This document shows positions 17,116 through 25,938 of a stretch of DNA of 64,000 bases, piece by piece. Numbering within the stretch: the stretch's first letter is position 1; the number at the start of each line of letters is the position of its first letter. Both the position numbers and the translations under genes were made by a program. This DNA comes from Neoroseomonas eburnea (GTDB lineage: Bacteria > Pseudomonadota > Alphaproteobacteria > Acetobacterales > Acetobacteraceae). The notes beneath the pieces were generated by a model. That model saw only the letters and a program-made list of their open reading frames with translations. It did not search any database and was not told the DNA's origin. The stretch covers positions 1 to 64,000 of the forward strand of contig NZ_JAAEDL010000007.1 of NCBI RefSeq assembly GCF_018129005.1, in the 5' to 3' direction.

Positions 17116-19967
17116 GGACGCTTCTCCCCGACGTTGTAGCGGAGCATGTCGGGCGGTTCCGGCATGTTGGGCGGCGGCGCCAGGGCGGTCGGGAAGGGGT
17201 CGGTGACGCCGGCTTCCTCCGGCGCGCATTTCGTCACCTTCACGCGCAGGTCGTACCAGGCGGCCTGGCCGGTGACCGGATCGGCATTGGCGAGGCGCGG
17301 GCCGGCCTGCGCCGGCAACCACTCGCTGATGACATGGTTGAGCAGGAAGCCGCGCTGCGCCTCGGCCGCGCCGGGGCTCAGCATCCAGGCGCCGGCGCGC
17401 TTGCCGATGGCGTTCCAGGTCCAGACCGTATCGCGGTTCACGCCCTCCATCAGCGAGAGCTGCGCCTTCACCCGGCCGCTGCGGCTTTCGACCCAGACCC
17501 AGTCGTCCTGGAGGAGGCCTTCGGCTTCCGCCCGCGAACGCGACATGTAGAGCTTGTTGGAGCCGTGGATCTGCCGCAGCCAGGCGTTCATCGAGCCCCA
17601 GGAATGGTACATCGCCATCGGCCGCTGCGTGACGGCGGAGAGCGGGAAGGGCTCGGTGTCGTGCGCCTGCTGTTCGAGCGGCGCGTACCAGAAGGGCAGC
17701 GGGTCGCAATAGGTGCGCACGCGCTCCCGCAGGTGCTCCGGCGGCTGCTTCGTGCCGTGGCCCTCCGCGGCGAGACGGAACTTCTGCAGGGGCTCGGACC
17801 AGATCTGCATCACGATCTGGTCGGACTTGCCGACCATGCCCATGGCCTTGGCGTTCTCGAGATAGGTCCGGTTGGAATGCTTGAAGTAGGATTCCTCCGG
17901 CGACAGGTGATGGCGCCAGAAGCAGCCATTCTCGATGTAGCGGCGAAGCTGGTCCTGGTTCGGCTCGCCGACGCCCTTCTTGGAACCATCCTCGCCACGC
18001 CAGCCGGACAGCGGCCCGACGCCGGGCGTGCGCTGGTGGTTCACGAGGTAGTCGGGATAGTCCTTGAAGCGCGGGCTGCCGTCCTCCTTCACGAAGGCGG
18101 GCAGGCCGAGCCGCGCGCCGAGCTCGATCAGCACCTCCTGGAAGGGCCGCACGTCGCGGTCGGGCTTCACCACCGGCTGGCGGATCGCGTCGCCCGGACC
18201 GTGCGAGGAGCCGATCGGACGGTCGAGGATCGAGATCGCGTCCCAGCGTTCCAGGTAGGTCGTGTCGGGCAGGATCAGGTCGGCGTAGGGGACGGTTTCG
18301 CTGAAATAGGCGTCCGAGTAGATGACATGCGGGATGACGTACTCGCCGTCCTCGTCCTGCGCCGTCAGGCAGCGGATCGTCTCCAGCGGGTTCATGGCGC
18401 TGTTCCAGGCCATGTTCGCCATGAACATGAACAGCGTGTCGATCCTGTACGGGTCACCCTTCTCCGCGTGGCCGATGACGCTGTGCATCATCCCGTGCAG
18501 GCCGAGCGGCGCCTCCCAGGAGAAGGAATGGTCGATGCGCAGCGGATTGCCCGCATCATCCACCAGCAGGTCGTCCGGCCCGTGCGGGAAGGCGAGCAGA
18601 TTGCCCGCGATCGGCGTGTTCGGCGCGCAGGTCTTGCCGGCCGGCCCCGGGCCCGGCGGGATCGGCCGCGGGAAGGGCGATTTGTAGCGCCACGAGCCCG
18701 GCGTATCCACGGCACCGAGCAGCATCTGCAGGATGTGCAGCGCGCGGCAGGTGTGCATGCCGTTGGAATGCGCGCTGATGCCGCGCATCGCATGGAAGGC
18801 CACCGGGCGGCCGACCATCTTGTCGTGCCTGCGGCCCCAGACATCGGTCCAGGGAATGTCGAAGGTCAGCGGCTGGTTGAAGGCGACATCGGCGATCTCG
18901 GCCGCCAGGCGCCGGATGCGATCGGCGGAGAAGCCGCAGCGTTCGGCAACCGCCTCCGGCGCGTAGTCCTCGCCGAGGTAGCGTTCGGCCATCAGGTTGA
19001 ACACCGGCTGCACCCGCCGCCCATCGGGCAGGGTGAAGTCGCCCACCAGCACGGCGCTCAGCGTCACGTCATCGGCCGGGATGGCGCCGCGCGCGCGGTC
19101 CCAGGCGAGCGGCTTGCCATCCGCATCGCGGGCGAACAGCCCGTCATCCGCCCCGCCCGGATTGCGCACCACCAGCCAGGGCGCATTGGTGTAGCGCACC
19201 AGGAACTCGCCATCGACGCGGTCGGTGCGGATCAGCTCATGGATCAGCGCCATGATGAACAGCCCGTCCGTGCCCGGACGGATGCCCACCCATTCGTCCG
19301 CGACCGCCGAATAGCCGGTGCGCACCGGGTTCACCGACACGATCTTCGATCCGCGCTGTTTCAGCGCCGCGAGGCCGGTCTTGATCGGGTTGGAATCATG
19401 GTCCTCGGCGACGCCGAAGATCATCAGGTACTTCGCGTGCTCCCAGTCCGGCTCGCCGAATTCCCAGAAGCTGCCGCCGATGGTGTAGAGCCCGCCGGCC
19501 GCCATGTTGACCGAGCAGAACCCGCCATGCGCGGCGAAATTGGGTGTGCCGAACTGCGCGGCCCAGAAGCCGGTCAGGGACTGCGACTGGTCGCGGCCGG
19601 TGAAGAAGGCCAGTTTGCGCGGATCGGTCTCGCGCACGTGCTTCAGCCAGCCGGTGGCGATCTCCATCGCCTCGTCCCAGGAGATCTCGGCGAATTCGCC
19701 CGAGCCGCGCGGCCCGACGCGCTTCAGCGGCGATTGCAGGCGCGCCGGCGAGTACTGCGTCATGATCCCGGCGCTGCCCTTGCCGCAGAGCACGCCCTTG
19801 TTCACCGGGTGGTCGGGGTTGCCCTCGATGTAGCGGACGCGGCCGTCCTTGAGGTGCACTCGGATGCCGCAGCGGCAGGCGCACATGTAGCAGGTGGTGG
19901 TCTTCACCTCGTCGCCGATGGGCGCCGAATAGATGATCCTGTCTGTCGCGCCGCCGTCGTCCGGCAT
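17112..19967 (-). CDS. soeA: Molybdopterin oxidoreductase catalytic subunit, probable cytoplasmic sulfite dehydrogenase SoeA
   Basis: Large molybdenum bis-MGD subunit of the DMSO-reductase family. 951 aa from the ATG at 19967, chosen for the GGGGGAAG just upstream (an ATG at 20003 adds 12 residues). An N-terminal [4Fe-4S] site is formed by Cys 26, 29, 33 and 61. HGGFCSVNMAAGG (Cys 151) is a candidate molybdenum ligand. There is no Tat signal, so the enzyme should face the cytoplasm. This fits SoeABC, the sulfite:quinone oxidoreductase of purple sulfur bacteria and roseobacters, better than exported DmsA, PsrA or PhsA. The substrate is inferred, not shown. Operon soeA-soeB-soeC with 4-bp overlaps. 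Confidence 0.78.
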   Translation of the reverse strand: MPDDGGATDRIIYSAPIGDEVKTTTCYMCACRCGIRVHLKDGRVRYIEGNPDHPVNKGVLCGKGSAGIMTQYSPARLQSPLKRVGPRGSGEFAEISWDEAMEIATGWLKHVRETDPRKLAFFTGRDQSQSLTGFWAAQFGTPNFAAHGGFCSVNMAAGGLYTIGGSFWEFGEPDWEHAKYLMIFGVAEDHDSNPIKTGLAALKQRGSKIVSVNPVRTGYSAVADEWVGIRPGTDGLFIMALIHELIRTDRVDGEFLVRYTNAPWLVVRNPGGADDGLFARDADGKPLAWDRARGAIPADDVTLSAVLVGDFTLPDGRRVQPVFNLMAERYLGEDYAPEAVAERCGFSADRIRRLAAEIADVAFNQPLTFDIPWTDVWGRRHDKMVGRPVAFHAMRGISAHSNGMHTCRALHILQMLLGAVDTPGSWRYKSPFPRPIPPGPGPAGKTCAPNTPIAGNLLAFPHGPDDLLVDDAGNPLRIDHSFSWEAPLGLHGMMHSVIGHAEKGDPYRIDTLFMFMANMAWNSAMNPLETIRCLTAQDEDGEYVIPHVIYSDAYFSETVPYADLILPDTTYLERWDAISILDRPIGSSHGPGDAIRQPVVKPDRDVRPFQEVLIELGARLGLPAFVKEDGSPRFKDYPDYLVNHQRTPGVGPLSGWRGEDGSKKGVGEPNQDQLRRYIENGCFWRHHLSPEESYFKHSNRTYLENAKAMGMVGKSDQIVMQIWSEPLQKFRLAAEGHGTKQPPEHLRERVRTYCDPLPFWYAPLEQQAHDTEPFPLSAVTQRPMAMYHSWGSMNAWLRQIHGSNKLYMSRSRAEAEGLLQDDWVWVESRSGRVKAQLSLMEGVNRDTVWTWNAIGKRAGAWMLSPGAAEAQRGFLLNHVISEWLPAQAGPRLANADPVTGQAAWYDLRVKVTKCAPEEAGVTDPFPTALAPPPNMPEPPDMLRYNVGEKRP

Positions 19968-20283
19968 CTTCTTCCCCCGCAAGCCTGCCCCCGAGTAGTG
20001 CATGCCCGGGGGCCCGGCGCAAAGGGGGCTGCGGAAGCAGGGACGGGAACGCCGCAGCCCGATCCTCGCTTGCCGTTCATGCGGCGCCGGCGGCGATGGC
20101 TGCCGCTGATGGGCGCCGGCGCCAGCAGGCGTCGGCAGGTCCGGACCTGCAGCGGCGAGTCCTCGCCCTGGCGCAGCGACCCGGAGGCGGCGGCGGAGAT
20201 GGGCAGGCGTGCCGTCCGGAGCCGCGCGCTGCCCTGCCCGTGTCCTGCCGGGCGGGATCAGACGACCAGGGCGGCACCGCGCA
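19968..20283. other. Non-coding spacer upstream of soeA
   Basis: About 316 bp between soeA and the next gene on the same strand. It should hold the soeA promoter, but I see no convincing -35/-10 pair. A perfect 16-bp palindrome, GCAGGTCCGGACCTGC, lies at 20135-20150, about 170 bp ahead of soeA. Short reading frames here have Arg/Pro-rich out-of-frame composition and I do not call them genes. Confidence 0.4.
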
Positions 20284-21843
20284 TCACGGCGCGCGCCGCG
20301 CCGAGGCAGCGAGCGTCATCTCGTCCGTCCGCGCCTCATAGGTCACGCCGCGCCGCATCGCCCAGGTGTTCACCTGGAAGTAGAGCGGGATCAATGCCGT
20401 CTCGTCGCGGATGGCGCGGCGCGTCGCCTCCTGCGTCAGGCGCTCGCGCGCGGCATTGTCCATGGTGGTGCGGGCGCGCTGGATCAGCGCGTCGATCTCC
20501 GGGTTGCCGAACCGCCCGCGGTTGGCGGTGCCGAGGCCGAGCGTCGTGTCCCAGGAATGCACCTGGGTCTCCAGCATGCCCAGCACCTCCGGATTGGGCG
20601 AGAAACCCGCGAGGTTCACGGAATAGCGAAGCTGCGCCGCCTCGGTCAGCCAGACGCCGCGCGGCTTGACCTCGACCGTCGCCTGCAGGCCGGCGCGGGT
20701 CCAGAACTGGGCGATCGCCTGCACCACCTGCTCGTCGTTCACGTAGCGGTCGTTGGGGCCGTTGACCTGCACGGCGAAGCCGCGCGGAAAGCCGGCCTCG
20801 GTGAGCAGCCGCCGTGCGCCGTCGAGGTCGAAGGCGGGCGGCGTCAGGTCGGGCGAGGTGCCGAAATACCCCGCCGGGCCGAGATCCCCCGCCGCGACCG
20901 CCTGCCCCTGCAAGGTCCGCGCGACCAGCGCCTCGCGGTTGATGGCGATCGACAAGGCGCGCCGCACGCGGGCATCGCGCAGCGGGTTGCGCAGGGGCGC
21001 GCCTTCGGGCGCACGGACATGCGGGCTGTCCTCGCGGCCGGAATCGAGCGTGAGGAAGATCAGCCGGTTGGAGGGGCTTTCCGCCGTGGCGAAGCGCTGG
21101 TCCGCCTTGAAGCGGGCGAACTGCTCGGGCGGGACGATCTCGATGAGGTCGACGTCGCCGGCCTGCAGGGCGGCGACGCGCGCGCCGGCATTGGCGATGG
21201 GGCGGAACTCGACCGTCGCGAAGGCGGGCGGCGTGCCGGCGAAGGCGTCGTTGCGCGCGTAGCGCACCGGCTGGCCCGGCTGCCAGGAGACCAGGCGATA
21301 GGGTCCGCTGCCGATGGTCGCCGTGCCGGCGTTGAAGGCGGCGGTGGTCGCGTTCTCCTGCTTCGGCACGATCATCACCAGCGCGAGCTGGTTCAGCAGC
21401 AGCGGGAAGGGGCCGTTTGTCCGCAGCCGGATCCTGTGCGGCCCGACCGACTCCACCGCCGCGACCGGCCGCGTCGCGTAGCGGAAGGAGGACGGGCTGT
21501 TCGGCACGTCCCCCGCGCGCTGGATGGTGAAGGCGACGTCCTCCGCCGTCACCGGGCGCCCGTCGGAGAAGCGGGCATCGGGATCGAGCTCCAGTTCCCA
21601 GGTGGTGTCGTCCACCACCCGCCAGGACCGGGCGATGGCCGGGCGCAGCGCCTGGCGGTGGTCCTGTTCCGCCAGCGGCTGGAACACGTGGCGCGCGAAG
21701 GCGATGTTGGTGATCAGGCTGGCATAGTGCGGGTCGAGGCTGGTCGGGCCGGCCTCCACGCCGATACGCAGTTCCGCGCGGTCCTGCGCGGCGGCGGGGA
21801 AGGCGATGGCGGCCGCGACGGCGGCGGCGAACAGGCGCTTCAT
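20284..21843 (-). CDS. ABC transporter substrate-binding protein, dipeptide/oligopeptide type (SBP family 5)
   Basis: Second family 5 binding protein, 519 aa, with a clear Sec signal peptide (MKRLFAAAVAAAIAFPAAAQ, cut after residue 20). Hallmarks: LRIGVEAGPTSLDPHYAS, LDPDARFSDGRPVTAEDVAF, and PLRDARVRRALSIAINREAL. It is clearly related to the protein at 13770-15362 but not identical in the binding region, so it probably binds another ligand. Its start overlaps the phosphoribosyltransferase stop by 4 bp. No permease or ATPase gene is near. Confidence 0.9.
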   Translation of the reverse strand: MKRLFAAAVAAAIAFPAAAQDRAELRIGVEAGPTSLDPHYASLITNIAFARHVFQPLAEQDHRQALRPAIARSWRVVDDTTWELELDPDARFSDGRPVTAEDVAFTIQRAGDVPNSPSSFRYATRPVAAVESVGPHRIRLRTNGPFPLLLNQLALVMIVPKQENATTAAFNAGTATIGSGPYRLVSWQPGQPVRYARNDAFAGTPPAFATVEFRPIANAGARVAALQAGDVDLIEIVPPEQFARFKADQRFATAESPSNRLIFLTLDSGREDSPHVRAPEGAPLRNPLRDARVRRALSIAINREALVARTLQGQAVAAGDLGPAGYFGTSPDLTPPAFDLDGARRLLTEAGFPRGFAVQVNGPNDRYVNDEQVVQAIAQFWTRAGLQATVEVKPRGVWLTEAAQLRYSVNLAGFSPNPEVLGMLETQVHSWDTTLGLGTANRGRFGNPEIDALIQRARTTMDNAARERLTQEATRRAIRDETALIPLYFQVNTWAMRRGVTYEARTDEMTLAASARRAP

Positions 21844-22532
21844 GCGGCGTCCCTCCGGGACATCAGCGGGCAGAGATCGAGTGGCGCGGTCTCCGGCCGC
21901 GGCATCCAGCCACCGGGCACGCGCGCGAAGAGCGGCGTGGCGAAGGCCGCGCGCAGCGGAACATCGGCCGGCCAGGCGGCGCGCCATCGGTCACCCTGGG
22001 TCATCGCCACGACCAGGGCGAGGGGGCGGACCTGCACGTGCCCCAGCAGCGCCAGCGCCGCCAGCGCCGAAGTCCCGGTCGAGATCACGTCGTCCACCAC
22101 CAGCACACGCCGGCCCGCGAGGCGGTCCAGCAAGCGCGGGTCGAGCCACAGCCGGCGCTCGCCGGGCGCGGTGGAGGAGGAGGCGGGCACGGACAGCGCC
22201 TCCTCGTACCAGCGCTTGCGCGACCAGCCGAGCGCCACCCAGTTCGTGTGCCCCAGCGCATCGGCCACCAGCGGCGCGAAGGTCTGGCCGAGGGTCGGCA
22301 CGCCGACCACCACCTCGGCGCCGAACGGCTGCGCCGCCTCCGCCATCCACAGGGCGATGCGCTTCGCCACCGGGATCGACGCCTGGTTGGCGATGAAGCC
22401 GGTGACGGCGACATCGCCGTAGTCGCGCAAGGGCAGCACGAGTCGCGAGCCATCCGGCATGGCGGCGGGGTAGCGATCGGCGAAGGGGCCTTCGGTGCCG
22501 CTGCCGGGCTCGAATGACTGCCAGAATTCCAT
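21840..22532 (-). CDS. Phosphoribosyltransferase family protein
   Basis: Type I PRTase-fold protein, 230 aa. The PRPP-binding loop RRVLVVDDVISTGTSALAAL (about 144-163) is complete, with the two adjacent acidic residues, and VVVGVPTLGQTFAPLVADAL resembles the adenine/xanthine branch. Substrate not determinable; ComF-like or purine salvage roles are possible. It is translationally coupled to the solute-binding protein downstream and divergent from the M20 amidohydrolase and nucleoside hydrolase, which suggests nucleobase salvage (inference). Confidence 0.8.
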   Translation of the reverse strand: MEFWQSFEPGSGTEGPFADRYPAAMPDGSRLVLPLRDYGDVAVTGFIANQASIPVAKRIALWMAEAAQPFGAEVVVGVPTLGQTFAPLVADALGHTNWVALGWSRKRWYEEALSVPASSSTAPGERRLWLDPRLLDRLAGRRVLVVDDVISTGTSALAALALLGHVQVRPLALVVAMTQGDRWRAAWPADVPLRAAFATPLFARVPGGWMPRPETAPLDLCPLMSRRDAA

Positions 22533-22599
22533 GGGTCGGCCTGTGGTCGGATGGCGGTCAACGTGGCATTTTCGCCGCGGCGCAGCAACGGAGGCCCGC

Positions 22600-23784
22600 A
22601 TGCCATCGCCGGACGACCTCGCCCCGCTGGCGGCGCAGATGACCGCCTGGCGGCGCGATTTCCACCGCCATCCCGAACTCGGCTTCGAGGAGACGCGCAC
22701 CGCGGGCATCGTCGCCAGCCTGCTGCGCGACTGGGGCATCGCGGTCGAGGAAGGCATCGGCACGACCGGCGTGGTCGGCACCCTGACGGGCACGCGCGCG
22801 GCAGGCGGCAACCGCGCCGTCGCGCTGCGCGCCGACATGGATGCGCTGGCGATGCCCGAGGCGACCGGCGCCGCATACGCGAGCGCCACCCAGGGAAAGA
22901 TGCACGCCTGCGGCCATGACGGGCATACGGCGATGCTGCTCGGTGCCGCGCGCTGGCTCGCGGCGAACCGCGACCGCTTCGGCGGGACGGTGCGCTTCGT
23001 CTTCCAGCCGGCCGAGGAAGGCCGCGGCGGCGCGCGACGCATGGTGCAGGAAGGCCTGTTCGACCGTTTCCCCGCCGATGCGGTGTATGGCATGCACAAC
23101 CTGCCGGGCCTGCCGCTCGGAACGGTCGCGGTGCCCAAGGGGCCGGTACTGGCAAGCTCCGACACCTGGGAAGTCGCCTTCCGCGGCGCCGGCATCCATG
23201 GCGCGCGGCCGCATCTCGGCACGGATGCGCCGCTCGCCGCCGCGCAGTTCATCGCCGCCCTGCCGATGATCGTGGCGCGCGAGATCGACCCTCTGCAGGC
23301 CGCGGTCCTGTCCGTCGGCCACATGGCCGCCGGCGCGCGGGACGCACCCAACGTCATCCCGGCCGAGGTGTTTCTGTGCGGCACCGCGCGTGCCTTCACG
23401 CCGCAGGTGCGCGACCATCTGGAAGCGCGGCTCGCCGCGGTGGCGCACGGGGTGGCCGCCACCTGCCGCGTGCAGGCCGAGCCGCGCTACATCCGCCGCA
23501 TCTCGCCCACCATCAACCGCGCCGAGCAGGCCGCCATCGCGGTGCAGGCCGCGCGCGCCGCGCTCGGCGATGCGCACGCCATGGACGACCACCCGCCGCT
23601 GACACCGGGTGAGGATTTCTCGGAGTTCCTCGCTGAGCGGCCCGGCGCCTTCGTCTGGCTCGGCACCGGCGATCCGGCGCATCCCGAGGGCTTCCACCAC
23701 AACCCGCATTTCGACTTCAACGACGCGGCGCTGGCGCATGGCGCGGCCTTCTGGTGCTCCCTGGTCGAGACCGAGCTCGGATGA
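22600..23784 (+). CDS. M20 family amidohydrolase (hippurate/N-acyl amino acid hydrolase type)
   Basis: Metal-dependent hydrolase of N-acyl amino acids or similar amides. 394 aa. WRRDFHRHPELGFEE, the first metal site ALRADMDALAMPE, KMHACGHDGHTAMLLGAA (about 102-119), FVFQPAEEGRGGARRM and the C-terminal TPGEDFSEFL are all conserved. A ribosome site ACGGAGG precedes the ATG. It overlaps the nucleoside hydrolase by 4 bp. Related to IAA-amino acid hydrolases; physiological substrate unknown. Confidence 0.92.
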   Translation: MPSPDDLAPLAAQMTAWRRDFHRHPELGFEETRTAGIVASLLRDWGIAVEEGIGTTGVVGTLTGTRAAGGNRAVALRADMDALAMPEATGAAYASATQGKMHACGHDGHTAMLLGAARWLAANRDRFGGTVRFVFQPAEEGRGGARRMVQEGLFDRFPADAVYGMHNLPGLPLGTVAVPKGPVLASSDTWEVAFRGAGIHGARPHLGTDAPLAAAQFIAALPMIVAREIDPLQAAVLSVGHMAAGARDAPNVIPAEVFLCGTARAFTPQVRDHLEARLAAVAHGVAATCRVQAEPRYIRRISPTINRAEQAAIAVQAARAALGDAHAMDDHPPLTPGEDFSEFLAERPGAFVWLGTGDPAHPEGFHHNPHFDFNDAALAHGAAFWCSLVETELG

Positions 23785-24701
23785 GCCGCCGCGCCTGCCT
23801 GATCGACACCGACCCGGGCACCGACGATGCGGTGGCGCTGTGGCTCGCGCTCGCCTCGCCGGAGCTCGACCTGCGGCTGGTCACGGTGGCCGGCGGCAAT
23901 GTCGGGCTGGAGCAGACGCTGCCCAATGCGCGCGCGATCCTCGGCCTCGCGCGCAGCGGCCTGCCGGTGGTGGCGGGCGCGGACCGGCCGCTGCTGGGTG
24001 CCTTCACGGCGGAGACGCGGGTGCATGGCGCCGATGGCCTCGGCGGCGTGGTGCTGCCGGAGGGTCCACCCGCCACGCCCGGCGTCGCCGCGGATGCGAT
24101 CCGCGACCTGCTGCGGCGGGAGGAACGCGTCACCCTCATCGGCATCGGGCCGGCGACGAACCTCGCCCTGGCGCTGGCGACGGAGCCGGCGCTCGTCGCG
24201 CGGGTCGAGGAGATCGTGCTGATGACCGGCGCCTGGGCGGAGGGGAACATCACCCCCTCGGCCGAGTTCAACGCCTGGTCCGACCCCGAGGCCCTGGCGC
24301 TGCTGCTGGGCTGCGGCAGGCCGGTGACGCTCGCGACGCTGGAACTGACGGCGCAGGCGCTGGTGACGCCGGCGCGCATCGCCGCGCTGCGGGGGCGGGG
24401 CGGCGGCGCATGCCTCGATGCGGCGGCGCGGATCATGGAGGGCGTGCCGCCCTCCCGGCGCTTCGCCCATCGCGGCCATCCGCTGCACGATCCCTGCGCC
24501 ATCGCCTGGCTGATCGACCCCGGCCTGTTCACCCATCGCGACGTGCATGTGCATGTCGAATGCGCCGGAATCACGCGCGGCCGCACCGTGGTGGATCGCT
24601 GGGAGCGCAGTGGCCAGGCGCCGAATGCGCGGCTGCTCGAGACGCTCGACGCCGATGGGTTCTTCGCGCTGCTCGGCGAACGGCTCGCCGCGCTGCCCTG
24701 A
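23781..24701 (+). CDS. Inosine-uridine preferring nucleoside hydrolase family protein
   Basis: Calcium-dependent N-ribohydrolase that releases nucleobases from ribonucleosides. 306 aa. The N-terminal metal motif LIDTDPGTDDAVALWLAL (about 7-24) is diagnostic; LMTGAWAEGNITPSAEFNAW and the HDPCAIAWL segment complete the site. The ATG at 23781 overlaps the amidohydrolase stop. With the divergent phosphoribosyltransferase it could form a salvage route from nucleoside to base to nucleotide (inference). Confidence 0.93.
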   Translation: MSRRACLIDTDPGTDDAVALWLALASPELDLRLVTVAGGNVGLEQTLPNARAILGLARSGLPVVAGADRPLLGAFTAETRVHGADGLGGVVLPEGPPATPGVAADAIRDLLRREERVTLIGIGPATNLALALATEPALVARVEEIVLMTGAWAEGNITPSAEFNAWSDPEALALLLGCGRPVTLATLELTAQALVTPARIAALRGRGGGACLDAAARIMEGVPPSRRFAHRGHPLHDPCAIAWLIDPGLFTHRDVHVHVECAGITRGRTVVDRWERSGQAPNARLLETLDADGFFALLGERLAALP

Positions 24702-24764
24702 TATCGGCCGAGCCTTCGGCCAAGCCGGCATGGGAGCCCCTGTCTCGCGCGGGGCCGCGCCGCC

Positions 24765-24850
24765 AGGGCAGATCCCGATCGGGTGGAAACGCCTGATCGG
24801 GCGAAGATGCTGGCAAGGAGCAAAGAGGCTGAAGCGGTCTCCGTGAGGTA
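24765..24850 (+). repeat. Palindromic intergenic repeat, copy 1
   Basis: Contains the imperfect palindrome CCCGATC...GATCGGG at 24774-24801 followed by AAGATGCT and, further on, GCTGAAGCGGT. The same order of blocks occurs on the opposite strand at 40330-40433. It fills part of the 418-bp gap between the nucleoside hydrolase and flp; I see no gene in that gap. AT-richer patches at 24950-24975 may belong to the flp promoter. Confidence 0.65.
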
Positions 24851-25119
24851 AGGCGAAGGGGAGCCGCCCCAGCTCCGCGCGCCATGCCGCCGAGCCTCGC
24901 CGATGAGGGCATGGTCCACGCTCAGCGGGATCAGTCTCGCGCACTTCACCTTTCCTTAAACCGCGCTTCCTTAGATGTGCAGAAGGGCCCCGTTCGGTGC
25001 CCGCGGCGGGTGGCGGGAGACCCCTTGCGGCGGACCGGGATCGCCCGTTGGCTGGCAGGATGCCATGGCCTCCAAACCCCCCCGCGTGCCGGACGGCGCG
25101 CGTCCACGGAGACCCGGAC

Positions 25120-25305
25120 ATGGTGAGGACGATTGCGGCGCGGATCTCGGCGCTGAAGGCTGACACGCGCGGCGTGACGGCGATGGAATACGGGCTGATC
25201 GCAGCCTTCATCGCGGTTGCGATCATCGGTGGCCTGACGTTGCTCGGCGGCAACCTCGACGCGATGCTGAACGGTATCGCCGCGAAGTTCGTGGCGCCGA
25301 CCTGA
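25120..25305 (+). CDS. flp: Flp family type IVb pilin
   Basis: Structural subunit of Tad/Flp adhesive pili. 61 aa. The prepilin site is RG|VTAMEY: cleavage after Gly 18, with Glu at +5 and Tyr at +6 as required. It is followed by a hydrophobic helix (GLIAAFIAVAIIGGLTLLGG) and a short tail. The mature protein would be about 43 aa, normal for Flp. First gene of an operon of thirteen; a hairpin separates it from the assembly genes. Confidence 0.93.
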   Translation: MVRTIAARISALKADTRGVTAMEYGLIAAFIAVAIIGGLTLLGGNLDAMLNGIAAKFVAPT

Positions 25306-25315
25306 CGCCGGCGGG

Positions 25316-25338
25316 GCGGCGAGGGCACGGCTCGCCGC
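25316..25338 (+). terminator. Hairpin between flp and the pilus assembly genes
   Basis: GCGGCGAG and CTCGCCGC form an 8-bp stem with a 7-nt loop, 11 bp after the pilin stop. It may act as a partial terminator or 3' stabiliser so that pilin mRNA exceeds the assembly mRNA (inference). Confidence 0.45.
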
Positions 25339-25395
25339 TCCCCTCGCGCCTGCCATCCGCGAGGCGATAAACCCTTCCTTCACGTGGGCCTGGCG

Positions 25396-25935
25396 ATGAT
25401 CGCTGCAATGGTCCCGTTCCCTGCATCCTCCCTGCCGGAAGCGATCGCCTGGCTGGCCCTTCCTGGGCTTGCCCTTGCCGCGCTGCACGATGTCGCGGTG
25501 CGGCGGATCCCGAATGCCCACATAGCCGCCGTCGCGCTGATCGGCCTGCTGCGTCAGGCGGTGTCCGGCGGCCCGATGCTCGCCCTCGGCCTGCTTGCGG
25601 CGGGCGCGGTGCTGTTGCTTGCGGGGGCGCTCTGGCTGCGCGGCCTGATGGGTGGCGGCGACGTGAAGCTGCTGGCGGCAGCGGCGCTGCTGGTGCCCGC
25701 GGGGCAGGTGGTCGCGCTGCTGCTCGCGGTTGCGCTGGCCGGCGGGTTGCTCTGCCTGCTGCTCCTGCTGTTGCGGGCCGTGCTGCCCCGGCGGGGCGCG
25801 CTGCAGGGTTCCTCGGGCGTGCTGCGTCGCGTGCTGCGCTGCGAGGCGTGGCGCATCGGCCGGGGCGCTCCATTGCCTTACGGCGTCGCCATTGCGGCCG
25901 GTGCGGCCTTCCTCGTGATCGCGCCGGGGCGTTGA
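25396..25935 (+). CDS. cpaA: Prepilin peptidase CpaA/TadV
   Basis: Membrane aspartic protease that cuts the Flp leader and the pseudopilins TadE/TadF. About 179 aa with some six hydrophobic segments. The first catalytic Asp lies in ALHDVAVRRIPNAH and the second in LRGLMGGGDVKLLAAAAL (GxGD-type GGGD). An in-frame GTG at 25384 would add four residues. No N-methylase domain, as expected for this minimal family. Confidence 0.9.
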   Translation: MIAAMVPFPASSLPEAIAWLALPGLALAALHDVAVRRIPNAHIAAVALIGLLRQAVSGGPMLALGLLAAGAVLLLAGALWLRGLMGGGDVKLLAAAALLVPAGQVVALLLAVALAGGLLCLLLLLLRAVLPRRGALQGSSGVLRRVLRCEAWRIGRGAPLPYGVAIAAGAAFLVIAPGR

Positions 25936-25938
25936 GGC

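Noticed and set aside
20077-20341. Short overlapping reading frames upstream of soeA
   Set aside because: Both strands give Arg/Pro- or Ala/Gly-rich low-information sequence without ribosome sites.
17334-20669. Very long (over 1100 codons) plus-strand reading frame opposite soeA
   Set aside because: The minus strand encodes a complete molybdoenzyme with all motifs; the plus frame has only shadow composition.
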